Source of the DNA: Ophiura sarsii | Lineage: Eukaryota > Echinodermata > Ophiuroidea > Amphilepidida > Ophiuridae | Direction: 5' to 3' | DNA: 64,000 nucleotides | NCBI GenBank assembly: GCA_035610835.1 | Contig: CM069441.1 | Location: 86,377,574 to 86,441,573 of the forward strand | In this document: piece after piece, positions 44,085-55,559 of the stretch | Layout of the letters: the number at the start of each line of letters is the position of its first letter | Numbering within the stretch: the first letter of the stretch is position 1 | Translations under genes and position numbers: made by a program | The notes under the pieces: generated by a model | Databases searched by the model: none | What the model was told of the DNA's origin: nothing | Seen by the model: only the letters and a program-made list of their open reading frames with translations

Positions 44085-46057
44085 TCCAGTTAAGAGCTGC
44101 TACAGGTCATGTCAACTATGCAAAAAGTGCGAGACTTTATCTACAGTTGATGTTAGATTTACCGAGTGATCATCCGTGGTTGTATAGCTGCTTCACTGAG
44201 CACGGTTTCCATACTGTCCGGAGGAGTGGTAGATACTGGGCAGGACTATGGACTGATTTCATCATAGAACAGGTTATGATGCGTTCAATAAAGAGCCGTG
44301 GAGGACTGACAAGAGGACAAGGTATAACAGAATTCGTTAGACTACAGTGGATCTATATGCACAAGTGTACTGGGATCCATGATGCTAAGACATCGATGAC
44401 TGGTTTAAAGCATCTGACAACAGAACAGCACATCGAGTTGCGCACTTCTAGAAAGAATCGGGACTACAAATATCTCAGCAATATTCAGGAGTGGTTCAAT
44501 CAGTCACGAGCCTCTTGATGTTGACAACAACAAATTGCGCTCATTGTAGTCTGGTTTGACTGCCTCTGATGGTGACTGTCACGAAACCGAGCAGATCGGT
44601 GCAAAAATCCAAAAAGAGTTGGACAATGTGTCAATCCTAGATGCGTCAATCAAACGCAGTGAACACATTCGATCCTTAGAACACCTGTGCCCAGGTATTT
44701 TGGTTGAAAAGCAGAAAATCCACATCAATCCAATCCTGCTCTTCACCCGGCTTAAAGCTCTTTTACAAGAGAGAAGAACATATGCGTCCATACTTTGATT
44801 ATGAGTTTACATCAATACCAACTTCCTTATTCAAGGAGAGTGTTATGCGGAAACCAGCTCGCGAAATCACTTACAAATGATGTACAGCCATCTCCGCTAA
44901 AGAACCAAGCTATGCATGTTATCGACGATGGAGCTCTTCTTCATAGATTTAAATGGCCTAAGAAAGCAAACTATAAACATATTGCATCCCAGTATGCAAT
45001 CTACGTCAGGGAAAAGTACGGGTGCTGTTACATCGTATTTGAAGGGTATGGACATGGTCCGTAAATTAAAGACAACGAGCATAAGCATGGTTAGAGGCGA
45101 GTCGGTAAGACATTAATGGCAGCACACAGCAACAAGGAGATATTCCTCTCGAATGACAAGAATAAGAGCATGAAGAGCCAATTCATCTTACTTCTGACCC
45201 GCTATCTGCAAGCTGATACACAAATCGTCCATAACAGCACCGGGGACGCAGACACAATGATAGCTTCATGTCCTCTGAAATTTGTTAGTGAAGGACAAGA
45301 AGTCAATGTATTAGCCGATGATACAGATATTTTGGTTCTTTTAATGCATCACTGGAAACAATACATGGCAGATATATGTTTTCATCAGGTCTCAGAACAT
45401 GAAAAGCCGGCCATGCAAATTTTGGAAATAAGTGATCTCAACAACAAAGCTGGTAATAATATAACATCACACCTTATGTTCGTCCATGCCTGGACTGGTT
45501 TGCTACACAACATCCGCAACATTTAGCCATGGGAAAACCAACATGCTAATTAATAAGATCAAGGCTTCGGAAGAAATACAGCACATATCATCGGTGATGG
45601 GCGATCATGCCGTTACACAGGAAGAGATTGGTAAATTTGGCATATTAGATTATTTGTAATCGTGTATGCAAAATTCATGGAGATTGTATTATCCAGCAAG
45701 ACATCTATTGATCCACAAAAGCTTCCATCGACCGAGAGAGCAGCATACTTTCATTGCTTGCGGGTGCATCTACAAATAATACTTTGGATCTTGATAATAC
45801 TTTGGAAAGAACTTTCATTCAATGAAGCCGATCTTGATCAAAGCAATGGGTACATGCCCATCACCACGGACTTAGATGCTGCACCAGAAAGTCTGCTGAA
45901 GTTTGTAAAGCTTTCAGCACATAATCCTTGCGGAACTAATATATGTTCTTGTCGCAAACATGGACTTAAATGTGTAATAGCATGTGGTGACTGTCGAGGA
46001 GAAAACTATGGAAATGCTGAGGCGATCATACTTGAAGAAGAGATGGACAATATCTAG
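44085..46057 (+). pseudogene. Decayed 5'-nuclease-like/CXC protein gene of a multicopy invertebrate family
   Basis: A plus-strand reading frame of about 640 codons can be followed through at least four frame changes (near 44505, 44790-44860, 45515, 45655) and stops (44545, 45061). In order: SARLYLQLMLDLPSDHPWLY; RSIKSRGGLTRGQG; QWIYMHKCTGIHDA; HIELRTSRKNRDY; HVIDDGALLHRFKWPKK; YIVFEGYG; NSTGDADTMIASCPL; VLADDTDILVLLMHHWKQ; HAWTG; PSTERAAYFHCLRVHLQ; and NPCGTNICSCRKHGLKCVIA, then CGDCRG. The acidic pairs (GDAD, DDTD) after a V-F-x-G motif resemble FEN1/XPG-type PIN-like nucleases, and the last motif resembles CXC cysteine clusters of DNA-binding proteins. The family is known to me as numerous uncharacterised proteins in cnidarians, molluscs and echinoderms, consistent with mobility. 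Function is inferred; this copy is dead. Confidence 0.7.
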
Positions 46058-46804
46058 ACTGTAAAGGCACATCTGAAAAACTGCTTACAAAACTAACGTG
46101 AATGCTGCAGTGGTTACAAATACAACACTGGATTTGTTTCGGATGTAATGGTTTGGAAATATTTGTATGTACATGTTGATAATGTTACGTCGCTTGATGT
46201 ATGTTAGACCAATTACATTGAATACTAGTACTCTACAAATGGCCTAGCGATAAACCCACTATATGTAAAATAATGTGTATATGGCAATGTCTATCATATG
46301 TAAACAAGTATATCTTAACCACCCAATCATTTGGGTCAATTGAGTTGGTCTAACAAATAGCATACCTATGTTCATCTTTTCACTTCATAGAAGAGTATCT
46401 GTAGCATAAATACCAATGTTATCACTAATATTGGCGGACATTTTGGAAAGAGCCCTCTTGTGGCGGTGTCATACATGAGCAAGTAACCTTCAACGTGCAC
46501 AGTGCACTCAGAAAAAGTACCAATAAGTATGTTACTTGAATTCGAGGTTGTTGTTTTTCGGAAAATAATTACAAATTCGGCGGCCATTTTCAATTCACTC
46601 TAATACATTTTCCCCAAGCGGGATTTTTTGGGACTTTTGATACGATATTCATTAAAATTATCTGCTTCTTATGACACCAAAACCAGAACTCTACTAATTT
46701 TCTCCAGGTAGCACCTATATTTTGTGTTCAACGACCTAATACTAATACTACACTATACGCAGGTATACGGCCTTTTCGAATAGTGCCCTCTTATGTGACC
46801 CGGT

Positions 46805-47105
46805 ATATTGAAATTACATTGCTCTTTGTTGTGTCACCAATTTGATTTCTAACCACTCATGTCATTAATCTTGTCAATGTCTGTTGGGCTCTCTATATAC
46901 ATGTACAAACAGAAAAGTCTACGGTATTGTCTGAAATATGTATTACCTTATGAAAAGTGTCTTGTCCCCTTTGTACGTAATAAAGGCCGCTAGGTAGTTG
47001 ACATGTATCCATTAACCGCTGACAAGAAAACGCTGGGTTATTATCTGTCATGTCTGTTCCATGACTCTCGCAATCTTAAAAAAATATATATATATATTAT
47101 ATATA
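46805..47105. other. No gene seen
   Basis: AT-rich spacer between two mobile elements, ending in an AT dinucleotide run (47082-47104). Confidence 0.5.
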
Positions 47106-48162
47106 CGAGGGTCATTCAATAAGTTCTACCTCCTCACTCATAACATCGCTAATATGAATGTCAGCCTCATGACATTTGTCATGATTTTAGCTCTGAATCA
47201 TAGCTACACATTTATAGTAAATGCTAATTGATACCTATTTCACTTTTGTCATGATGCAATCAAAGGCAGAGAGAGATTTTGGACAACGGACACGGGCAAT
47301 TACCCCAAAGATGATTACATGGTTTTGTTTTGTTTTCATTTTTTCTCCGTATTGTATGATTAAGTTTAACCGCCCGATTTAAATACTAAAAATAAAAACA
47401 ATGGATGGTTTCTGAATATAATGCTATACTATCATGTATAAATCAGATTGTAGGCAATATTAACCTCTGTAGCTTGCAAATAGTATAATATCAACTCGAA
47501 TGTATTGACACGCCTTTAGCATACTGAAATACTGATATTCAGTCAAATGTTCGTTGTTACAAGTCAAGCCACAGATGCCTCGATTGTTAAATCTTGACAT
47601 GATAGTGACTTTATCAGTTTTCATGTAACATTTAGAATAGTTACAGGTAGTCAGTGATAGAAAAATATATCTTCGAGAGACTTGAACTATAAAGATTTAG
47701 TCCTGTATAATGAAGATCTCTTAGTTCCTATGAAAAGCAGATATGACTTTTGCAGCAGTTCTCTAGGGTAGTGTTAAAATTGATGGCTGTCCTGGTCTGG
47801 TTCTGGCTAATTAGAGGGCATCTTCCGCCAAGAAATTAGTCACTTGTAATGTTTTAAGTCTGTTCAAGAGATATTTGTAACTTAGAACGATTGTAATTGC
47901 TCGATAGGTACATTTTGTCTCTTAGAATTGGCCAAATGATTAGCACTTAGGAGACATTTGGCTGTTGTTTACCCGTTTTCGTCGCATTAAATGGAAGTTT
48001 GGTTTTTACAGCATATCCCGAAAAGTACAATGAGTATTCAGACCAATCTACTATGAATTTGTAGCTTAGATTCAAAGCTTCAATTGTTGAATATTTCATA
48101 CGATTGGCTTGTATAATAGCAAAGTTATGGGGTAGGAGGTAGAACTTATTGAATGACCCCCG
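47106..48162. mobile_element. 1.06-kb mariner-like element
   Basis: TA CGAGGGTCATTCAATAAGTT, CTACCTCCT ... AGGAGGTAGAACTTATTGAA, TGACCCCCG TA. Ends and TA target fit mariner. The interior lacks an open transposase frame, so it is a deletion derivative or decayed copy. Confidence 0.85.
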
Positions 48163-48324
48163 TATATATTAAAATAGGCCAAAAAAGAGTCACAATCATC
48201 ATTTCGCCTCACGTATGTGACAACCGGCTAGGTGCACTAACAACCCTATCAGCCAGATATCAGCACCTTTCATAGGAAATATACATTTGATCGTAAAATG
48301 ATAGAATTGATTTCGGTAGCTTAC

Positions 48325-48570
48325 CAATTAAACAGATACTGAAATTGCACGTTGCGTTGTTTCCACTCGCATCACTAGCCATACAGGTAACGTCAGTTCG
48401 TCCGGTTGTAAAATTGGATCCTGACTCTACATCACACGTCACATTAGGGGTATCTCCAGAGTTATCAGTAGCTAGAGGGTAGTTCCATTCTACCACGCCG
48501 AAAGATTGACCATGCAAGGTAGTATTCGTTTGAGTCTCTGGGCAAAAACTGAATGCAGGTTCTTCTGGAT
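48325..48570 (-). CDS. HYR domain exon, 3'-most of three
   Basis: 246-bp exon, phase 1-1; acceptor CAATCTAG, donor G|GTAAGC. Encodes one HYR (hyalin repeat) module of about 82 residues: PEEPAFSFCPETQTNTTLHG, VVEWNYPLATDNSGDT, then GRTDVTCMASDASGNNATCN. HYR modules have an immunoglobulin-like fold and occur in extracellular adhesion and complement-like proteins. It has one extra codon (F) beside the first cysteine and SICLIG in place of TVSIIG compared with its neighbours, so it is the most diverged of the three. Confidence 0.9.
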
Positions 48571-48810
48571 CTAGATTGCATTCAAATGAAACATCAAGAA
48601 TCAAGATTTAAAAAGTTGTACCAACTGAATGTCCCTGCCTCTGAACCTCACACCTAATAAGTTCGCCACATTAAAAGTTTAAGTTAGAATGTTCATCAAG
48701 AAAATTTTAAAAAGAAACCACCAACAACAATTTGCCCTGTAGAAGTCAAGCGTTTCATGAGATTCATGAGATTCGGTTTAAAATGAGAGAATTGTTTGCG
48801 GTTAGCTTAC

Positions 48811-49053
48811 CGATTATGCTGACAGTGAAATTGCACGTTGCTTTGTTGCCACTCGCATCACTAGCCATGCAGGTGACGTCAGTTCGTCCGATTGTAAAAT
48901 TGGATCCTGACTCTACATCACACGTCACATTAGGGGTATCTCCAGAGTTGTCAGTAACTAGAGGGTAGTTCCATTCTACCACGCCGAAAGACTGACCATG
49001 CAAGGTAATATTCGTTTGAGTCTCCGGACAACTGAATGCAGGTTCCTCTGGAT
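48811..49053 (-). CDS. HYR domain exon, middle
   Basis: 243 bp, phase 1-1. Same module: CPETQTNITLHGQSFGVVEW, NYPLVTDNSGDTPNVTCDVE, DVTCMASDASGNKATCNFTV. Intact splice sites. The flanking introns are copies of each other. Confidence 0.9.
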
Positions 49054-49294
49054 CTAGATTGCATTCAAATGAAACATCAAGAATCAAGATTTAAAAAGTT
49101 GTACCAACTGAATGGGAGTCCCTGCCTCTGAACCTCACACCTAATAAGTTCGCCATATTAAAAGTTTAAGTTAGAATGTTCATCAAGACAATTTAAAAAA
49201 GAAACCATCAAAACAATCCGCCCTGTAAGTCAAGCTTTTCATGAGATTCATGAGATTCGGTTTAAAATGAGAGAATTGTTTGCGGTTAGCTTAC

Positions 49295-49537
49295 CGATTA
49301 TGCTGACAGTGAAATTGCACGTTGCTTTGTTGCCACTCGCATCACTAGCCATGCAGGTGACGTCAGTTCGTCCGATTGTAAAATTGGATCCTGACTCTAC
49401 ATCACACGTCACATTAGGGGTATCTCCAGAGTTATCAGTAGCTAGAGGGTGGTTCCATTCTACCACGCCGAAAGATTGACCATGCAAGGTAGTATTCGTT
49501 TGAGTCACCGGACAACTGAATGCAGGTTCCTCTGGAT
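49295..49537 (-). CDS. HYR domain exon, 5'-most of three
   Basis: 243 bp, phase 1-1. CPVTQTNTTLHGQSFGVVEW, NHPLATDNSGDTPNVTCDVE, DVTCMASDASGNKATCNFTV. Acceptor CAATCTAG and donor G|GTAAGC as in the others. The gene continues on the minus strand beyond 49537; its first exons were not found in 49.6-51 kb. Confidence 0.9.
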
Positions 49538-49659
49538 CTAGATTGCATTCAAATAAAACATCAAGAATCAAGATTTAAAAAGTTGGAAAATTGCACCAAC
49601 TTAATTGGAGTCCCTGCCTCTAAACCTTACACCTAATAAGTTCGCCACATTCACTGGTG

Positions 49660-51090
49660 GAGCTAGCTAACGTGTGCGCGACGTTATTTTGGAAATGTTG
49701 GTGTACGTTCGTGTTTTCATTCATTCGTGACACCTTTTGCATAAGTTGTATTCTTAGCGGTTCTTATGTGTTCGCAGAGGTGCACTGGGGTCTAGAAAAA
49801 TGTTTGAATATGTTCAAGATTGAGAGCGTAGTAACCACGCTATGTATACGTTGAGCATTCGATGTTTGAACATTTCGCACGATGTGTGTAGGTATCTTAT
49901 ATATTATATGGCAAATTTAAGGAGACATTTTTCAATGTAAACATTGCATAAAAATTGCGATACAGTTTTCAATATTTTAGTTCTTTTACATCATTGCAAA
50001 TGATCAGGTCACCTGTATTAGTTAATATTAAAGCCTCGGGTTCTATAATATTTAGTCATATTGGCGTTTTTGCCTGAAATGTTTAAAAATACCACTTTTG
50101 AAAGCCCTCTTATTTGCATCCTTGCACATACGTCCGTTTTGTGAGCACCCCACTCGCGCTGACTGAAAAAGAAAAAAGCGATCATTTGCGTGACATGCTA
50201 GCTGACTGATGGCGCATACGTTTTTAAAAGGTGACTTGTACGTTTGTACGTAATAGGACTTATATACGAAAGTCAGGCCAAACAAAGAAGATAGTCTGTC
50301 TCAGAAACATTTTAAAAATAAGAAGTGCTGTGCGATTATTTTTAGATTTTTTTTAGAAAATAGGCCGAGGTATGCGATTTTTCTTTAGATTTTTGTTGTT
50401 GCTAATCGAAGCTTCAGAGACCTTTTCTTTTTCTTTTTTAATTCTAAAAAATTTTAAAAAATTTAAAAAAGAGAAAAAAAGAGAGTGTTTTTAGGCCTCA
50501 GCGCATCATAGACCTACGCGTCGTTGCTCATTTCACATACCAATGCGGGCGGGCTTCTAAGACAGACTATCTTCCAGATGACGCTGGACACGGGCGTTTT
50601 CACGAATATTCAGGTTAAAATATGCGAACGAGGTTACGTGATCAAGTGAATGGGACGAACGCTTAAGAACGGTTTAAATTCTAAAAATGATACTGACAAT
50701 GTGAATGGTTAGCCAACCACAGTGGTTTTAGGATGAAATAATTTAGTTCTAACGTGTGATGAATTTTATGGGGTCATATAATCAAAATCCATTGTTACAT
50801 TTAAACCAACGGAAATTCTAAATTAATGGCCGTTCGTGTCCACCGTCGTCTGCTATATCTTCTTTGTTTGGCCTACCAAAGTTATATTTTGTGTCACCAT
50901 ACGTCAAGCACCAAGATATGAAACTGAACTAAACCAATTCAAATATTTCCACAGTGATAGAATTATTGCATTGGATTCTATTCAATCTGTAATGTTGCTT
51001 TATACGTATACATGGCGATGCAAACTATTATTACTTTGGCAACCATCAAGTCATACGTACAAGGGGCGTACAGGGGAAAGTTAGATTCGC
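49660..51090. other. No exon identified; inverted GGCCAAACAAAGAAGATAG blocks
   Basis: GGCCAAACAAAGAAGATAG, then TCTGTCT at 50277-50303, pairs with TTCTAAGACAGACTATCTTC (50555-50575) and again with TATCTTCTTTGTTTGGCC (50855-50873), suggesting MITE ends. A poly-A/T rich stretch lies at 50410-50480. Confidence 0.5.
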
Positions 51091-51312
51091 TGACGGGTGG
51101 GAATGACCTTCAGCGACAACACGACGGCAAGGGACGAATGGCTAGGGCAGGGAACGGAGTCTAGCGACCAAAATCGGACGTTTTCTGAGGCGAGTGACGA
51201 TGTTTCGACGGAGCCCGGCAACAAGGAACGAGGTAAGACGGCTGGCAGCGGATTGGCTGGCGGCAAGGAACGGCTGCTGACGGTGGGTTGCGGCGACGAT
51301 GACGATTTGTGT

Positions 51313-51330
51313 GGGCGGGTCGTATAAATA
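51313..51330 (+). promoter_or_regulatory. Core-promoter-like GC box and TATA box
   Basis: GGGCGGG (51313-51319) followed by TATAAATA (51323-51330) inside a GC-rich 300-bp island (51090-51370), with a TCTTCACAAC initiator-like word about 25 bp further. The first ATG downstream is at 51477 (MPQ, then either a 49-codon frame or a donor-like CAG|GTACTC). It could be the promoter of a gene whose body is displaced by the 3.1-kb duplication, or of a mobile element. Confidence 0.4.
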
Positions 51331-52515
51331 GTCGAGTTTGGCGTTCCCACTCTTCACAACGTTCTGGTCATCCACTCAGACAAACGCTTTGCTGGGCTGG
51401 AGAAGAATACTAACTAAAAGTTTAAAATCGTGGACCATCGTTACAAAATCGTAACCCATCGCAGATCACCGTTGCAATGCCGCAGGTACTCGCAAACGAC
51501 CCGCCATCACCCGTCATCTCCGGCCAAAATTCGCCATCCATCGTCGCACCAAGGTCGTTACAATTTCGTTACTTGCCGCAATGTGTCGTCAGGGTTCGAG
51601 ATGTGACGTCACTTGCCGTTGTTTAGCCGTCAATGGTCGTTGACAACGACTACTAACGAAATTGTGACGACCTCAAAACGACTATAGATACGGCCTCGCA
51701 CGGCATGGAAACGTAAAGGAAATGAGGGTTGCGGTCTCCAACGAAATCTGAACGGAATCACAACGAATTTTTTTGCCGCCACAACATTTTCAACATGCTG
51801 AAAATTTGCAACATGCTGATAATTTCGGCCGTCTGCGCCGATCTCCGATCTCAAGAATTAATGAACCAATACCATTGAATACTAGGCATAGTTGTACAGG
51901 GGGTGCAAAAAGTTATTTCTTCATCAGGAGCATGTTTCTAAAGTTCGAGATTTCCTCAATCAAGCCCGGGATCAAGCCGTAACATAACATTTTTAGCAAA
52001 TCTTCTGAGCCAACACTCTGATTTACAAAGAGTTCTTCATGGCACACTTGCTGGCATCAGTGGCGACACCAGCATCAATTGGGTAGTGTTTTTTATTAGG
52101 GGGGGTCGCGCCCGCAAGGAGAAAAAATAGGGGGAATGCACGCGAAGATTTTGGCTTTCGTTGTAAAAATTGCCTGAAATTAGCTTAAATTAAGTTGGAC
52201 ATTTCAGACCAATTTTAAGCTAATTGTAAATAATTTGATTTTAAACTCAACATTTTCGACTGCTTTGGGGACAAAATGGAAAATGGGGGGCTTGAGCTGA
52301 CTGGAGGGGGTGTTTGTCTAGAGGTCGTGACTGGGGGATAACCCCCCCCCCCCCCCCCCCCCCCCCCTCTCCTCCTTGGCATTTTCAGCAAGATTGGTGT
52401 AGCTGGTTAGTGTACCCACAAATCTCAGCCAGCTGTTCCTCCAAATCATAACCCTAACCCTACCCTAAATTGTATCTGGACACAATTACTATTTAATACA
52501 TCTTTGTAGGCCTAC

Positions 52516-52725
52516 CTGTAACAGCACAGTCAAGTCCATAGTGTTTTCCAATGCTGCGGGCTATGTATTCATGAATCCGATTCTCATCAACGCTAGCTTG
52601 TTCGAACAGACGATCAGTCGTCCATTTGTTCATACGAACCACTCTAATACGAACACTCTTTTGCTCGTTTCGTTCTTCATTTGCTGGTACCGTACAAATG
52701 AACCCATTGATATTCTGCAAGTATC
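52516..52725 (-). CDS. Symmetric phase 1-1 exon, unknown domain (copy 2)
   Basis: Counterpart of 3163-3372, also 210 bp and open, with a strong pyrimidine tract (CTTTTATTTTCCTTTTTAG) and donor ACAG|GTAGGC. Differences from copy 1 by eye: T to L, V to I, Q to R, R to Q and S to R. Unchanged are VVRMNKWTTDRLFEQASVDE and NRIHEYIARSIGKHYGLDCA. Function unknown. Confidence 0.55.
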
Positions 52726-52801
52726 CTAAAAAGGAAAATAAAAGAAGGGACGATGTCCGAAATAAGTTGAGTGGTCATGACACGCCAACAGTTAACATGG
52801 T

Positions 52802-53012
52802 TAATTCAACACTTTGATTAGTCTACTGTGTATTATAATTTCACCGTCACACAACCGAACAACACCCTCTGATACTTCCCATCCGAAAACCGACCAAACG
52901 TGTATTGGTCGGTTCTCATCCGGGAGCGGTTTTCGCAAGGCGAAGTATCAGAGGGTGTTGTTCGATTGTGTGACAGTGAAATACACGGTATACGAAGCAG
53001 ACCACATCACTT
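52802..53012. mobile_element. ~200-bp hairpin MITE in copy 2 only
   Basis: Long arms: TTTCACCGTCACACAACCGA, then ACAACACCCTCTGATACTTC, and complements at the right, loop near 52910. Copy 1 has no such sequence between GTTAACATGGTTA and CTTATAGGTTC, so that is the empty site. Related to 23790-23890. Confidence 0.85.
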
Positions 53013-53969
53013 ATAGGTTCAACTTCGTGAAGCTTAGGACCCAGGCTTAATACTCACACTTTATGTCCCGTAAATAATGCCACCGCTATGTCGCTTTTAT
53101 AGCGAACATTACCTAAACATTGGGGCGGGGTAGGATTCGTGCTAGATAACCCTTAACATGAGTCCTTTGCGCGAAAACCCCCCATATATTTAATCAGCCA
53201 TTTTTGAGATCTTAAAGTGGGTCAGGATTTGAAACATCCAGCGGCACACCCCGTCATAAATTATGTGAGTACACCCCCCCCCCCCTCCCCCCCCCCCCCC
53301 CCCCCCCCCACACACACCCCACCACCACCACAAGCTCAGGTCTACAAAGTCAATCGCTTGACATAAAAGCAGGAAAATATATACAATTGCAATAAGCCAA
53401 TAAAACGACCATTAAGTCGTCATTAAATAAACCATTGAGAACTCAAACGAAGAGTGAAAAAACTATTGGAATCATGTACTTCAATTTCTGAATTGCCAAT
53501 AAAACGAGAGTTATAAACATAATTGATATATCAATCGCATCTAAAAACTACAGTACTCCAAGGCATTTAGGGGAAAATTAATTGCAAATAAAATCAATAT
53601 TGACAGCTTAAATATAAGTACACGAGCATGAAAAATGAAGTGTAATGAACTTTCAAGTTCATTATTTCTTTGATCCATTGGATAAAATTTGCCATTTAAA
53701 AAAGATTACAAAATTGATACTTAAAACGTGACATAAAATTGTTACTGAATAAAACATATAACAATGAACTAAAATATAGAGTTTCATTGATTCAAATTTG
53801 ATATTAGACCTAAATATTAGATTAGCATACTATTTATGTTTGGCATTAGTACTCCATAGACTAAATACTGCATACAGTATAATAGTCCCTATTTCATAAT
53901 CATCAACTCTGTGAAATTAAACAATAATACGAATTTTTCCGAGCAATGCTATAGCCCATCGTCAAATCG

Positions 53970-54330
53970 TGTACATGTAATAATAATAATATTAATAATA
54001 ATAATAATAATAATAAAACCATACTTATTGAGCGCATAAGACAATTAAGTCCCTATATGCGCTATCACAAAAAAGCCAGTAACATGAGTAAAGAAAAGCA
54101 AAACAAAAAGAAATTAAGCATTAACATTAAATAGGTAAGTTTTGGCTGATTTAACATGATATGGTAAATTGTTCCAAAGTTCAGCAGAAGCATCATGAAA
54201 AGAACGGCGACCATATGAAGTAGAAGGTGAAGAAACATGTGCAAGAAGATATTTTGAGCCAGAACGAAGGTGTGTGGGCTTGTATTGTTGAATAAGATCT
54301 TGCAGATACATAGGAGCTACATAGGCCTAC
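53970..54330 (-). mobile_element. CR1/L2-like LINE 3' end (copy 2)
   Basis: Minus frame LAHVSSPSTSYGRRSFHDAS, AELWNNLPYHVK, as in copy 1 but with a short deletion near its end (AKTYLFNVNA). Ends in an AAT/ATT microsatellite at 53982-54015. Confidence 0.75.
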
Positions 54331-55309
54331 TATAGCAAATATGAACAATTTCTATAAATTAGCCTAATACGACAATTAATAACTGAAATTTGAGCCTTTA
54401 ATGTTCTTCAAATGGTACTAAAGAGGAGTAGCATCATAGTTATTACTACCAGACGAAACAGTCTGGAGAGTAGGTGCTATTTCATATAATAAGCGGAAAC
54501 ATAATTTTTCCGTATAAGAGGATCATCATGCTGATCAGTGTTGATACGTATCGGAAAACTTCCAAATTTAAAAATGCAACAATTAATAATCAAGAACAGA
54601 AACTGTTATGTCTTCAATTTGGTGCTATACCTTCAAATAACATTACCAAGGTATCCATATTTGGTATCAGACCAAATACACTGGCTAATATCCAATTGAG
54701 TAGATCATATTTCACCTAATTGTAAACTTACCTGTGAGAATAAGCAGGAGGCAGAGTCTTCTAAGAGAGCCCATTGTTCAGATGTACGTGCAGTTGTTCG
54801 TCAGATCGATCCATCGAAGCAACTGCTTGCGTAGTATAGTGAATCTACCGCCGAAGTACCAATGAATGTGAATTATACCGGCGTTTATTTCGTCAACAAC
54901 TAACCAATCAGATATCGACACAATTACATTTTTGTTTACATTATCATAAAGAATGCTATACACTGACAACCAATTTCTAGCTTAGAGGCTTAGAGGTACA
55001 CAATCAAATCGTAAATATCAACAGATACATCGAATAAGACCAGATGATATATCTTTGAATATCATTCATGTTTAACGTTGACGATGGATTTATTCTTTTA
55101 ACTGAACATAATGTGCATGCCACTTAAGTGTGCTTTTTTTTGTACCTGAAATGATCTTTAAAAACGCCGGCACTTGAAAACCGAAATATAGCGATTCATT
55201 TTAGGCGTAGTGGCGTAGAACCCCGTCTTATATATCGAACTAATATGAGAACTGTAAAGACTTTTGCTTGGTAAAATGCTCTTATACATAGCTACCCTTC
55301 ATTTTGCCA

Positions 55310-55552
55310 CCGACCCAGTAACGTAGCCGGGGGTCAGAGTGCCATCCCCCCCCCCCCCCCCCCCTGACAAAATATTTGCCCGGGAAATCGGGAAAGCAGC
55401 GGAAAAGGCAAAGGAAGGGAAAGAAAGGGAGAAAATGAAACAAAAAGGGAAGGAAAGGGAAAGGGAACGGATCAAACTGGTGTTCACCGGGAAACAATAC
55501 CATTTGTCCCCCCCCCCCCCCCCCGACAAGTGACCCTGGCTACGCTACCCGA
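55310..55552. mobile_element. ~240-bp MITE (CCCAGTAACGTAGCCGGGGG ends)
   Basis: GTAACGTAGCCGGGGGTCA ... TGACCCTGGCTACGCTAC inverted, with poly-C runs inside both ends (55347-55364, 55508-55524). The purine-rich middle yields charged, spurious frames. Confidence 0.7.
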
Positions 55553-55559
55553 CCCCCTT

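Larger units (their letters stand above)
43356..46804 (+). mobile_element. Transposon-like unit with long inverted ends around a nuclease/CXC gene
   Basis: Left end CTGGGTTCACATAGGAG and right end (reverse complement) CCGGGTCACATAAGAG. Further inside, GGAGAAAATT(G/A)GTAGAG, TTGGTGTCATAAGAAGC and AAAAGTCCCAAAAA occur inverted at 43700-43800 and 46610-46705. The left arm carries an array of GTATACG/CTATACG words (43377-43440). The unit encloses the decayed gene at 44085-46057. Large TIR transposons with XPG-type nucleases have been described as Academ; whether this belongs there is inference. Target duplication not resolved. Confidence 0.6.
48262..49650 (-). repeat. Tandem triplication of a ~483-bp exon-plus-intron unit
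   Basis: Each unit holds an HYR exon and its downstream intron side, including GAGATTCATGAGATTCGG and TTAAAAAGTTG(T/G). The middle and 5' units are nearly identical, including introns, so the last duplication is recent. Confidence 0.9.
51847..55206. repeat. 3.1-kb segmental duplication, copy 2
   Basis: Collinear with 2518-5646. Begins exactly where the GC-rich promoter-like region ends. Longer than copy 1 mainly because of the MITE at about 52802-53012 and longer C tracts (52342-52367, 53274-53309). Confidence 0.9.

Noticed and set aside
48732..49479. Plus-strand frames (MRELFAVSLPIM...) opposite the HYR exons
   Set aside because: Antisense shadows; they recur because the HYR exons are duplicated. 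The minus strand has module identity and splice sites.
55339..55533. Highly charged KEGKEREKMKQKGKERERER frame
   Set aside because: Purine-rich interior of a MITE bounded by poly-C; low-complexity artefact.
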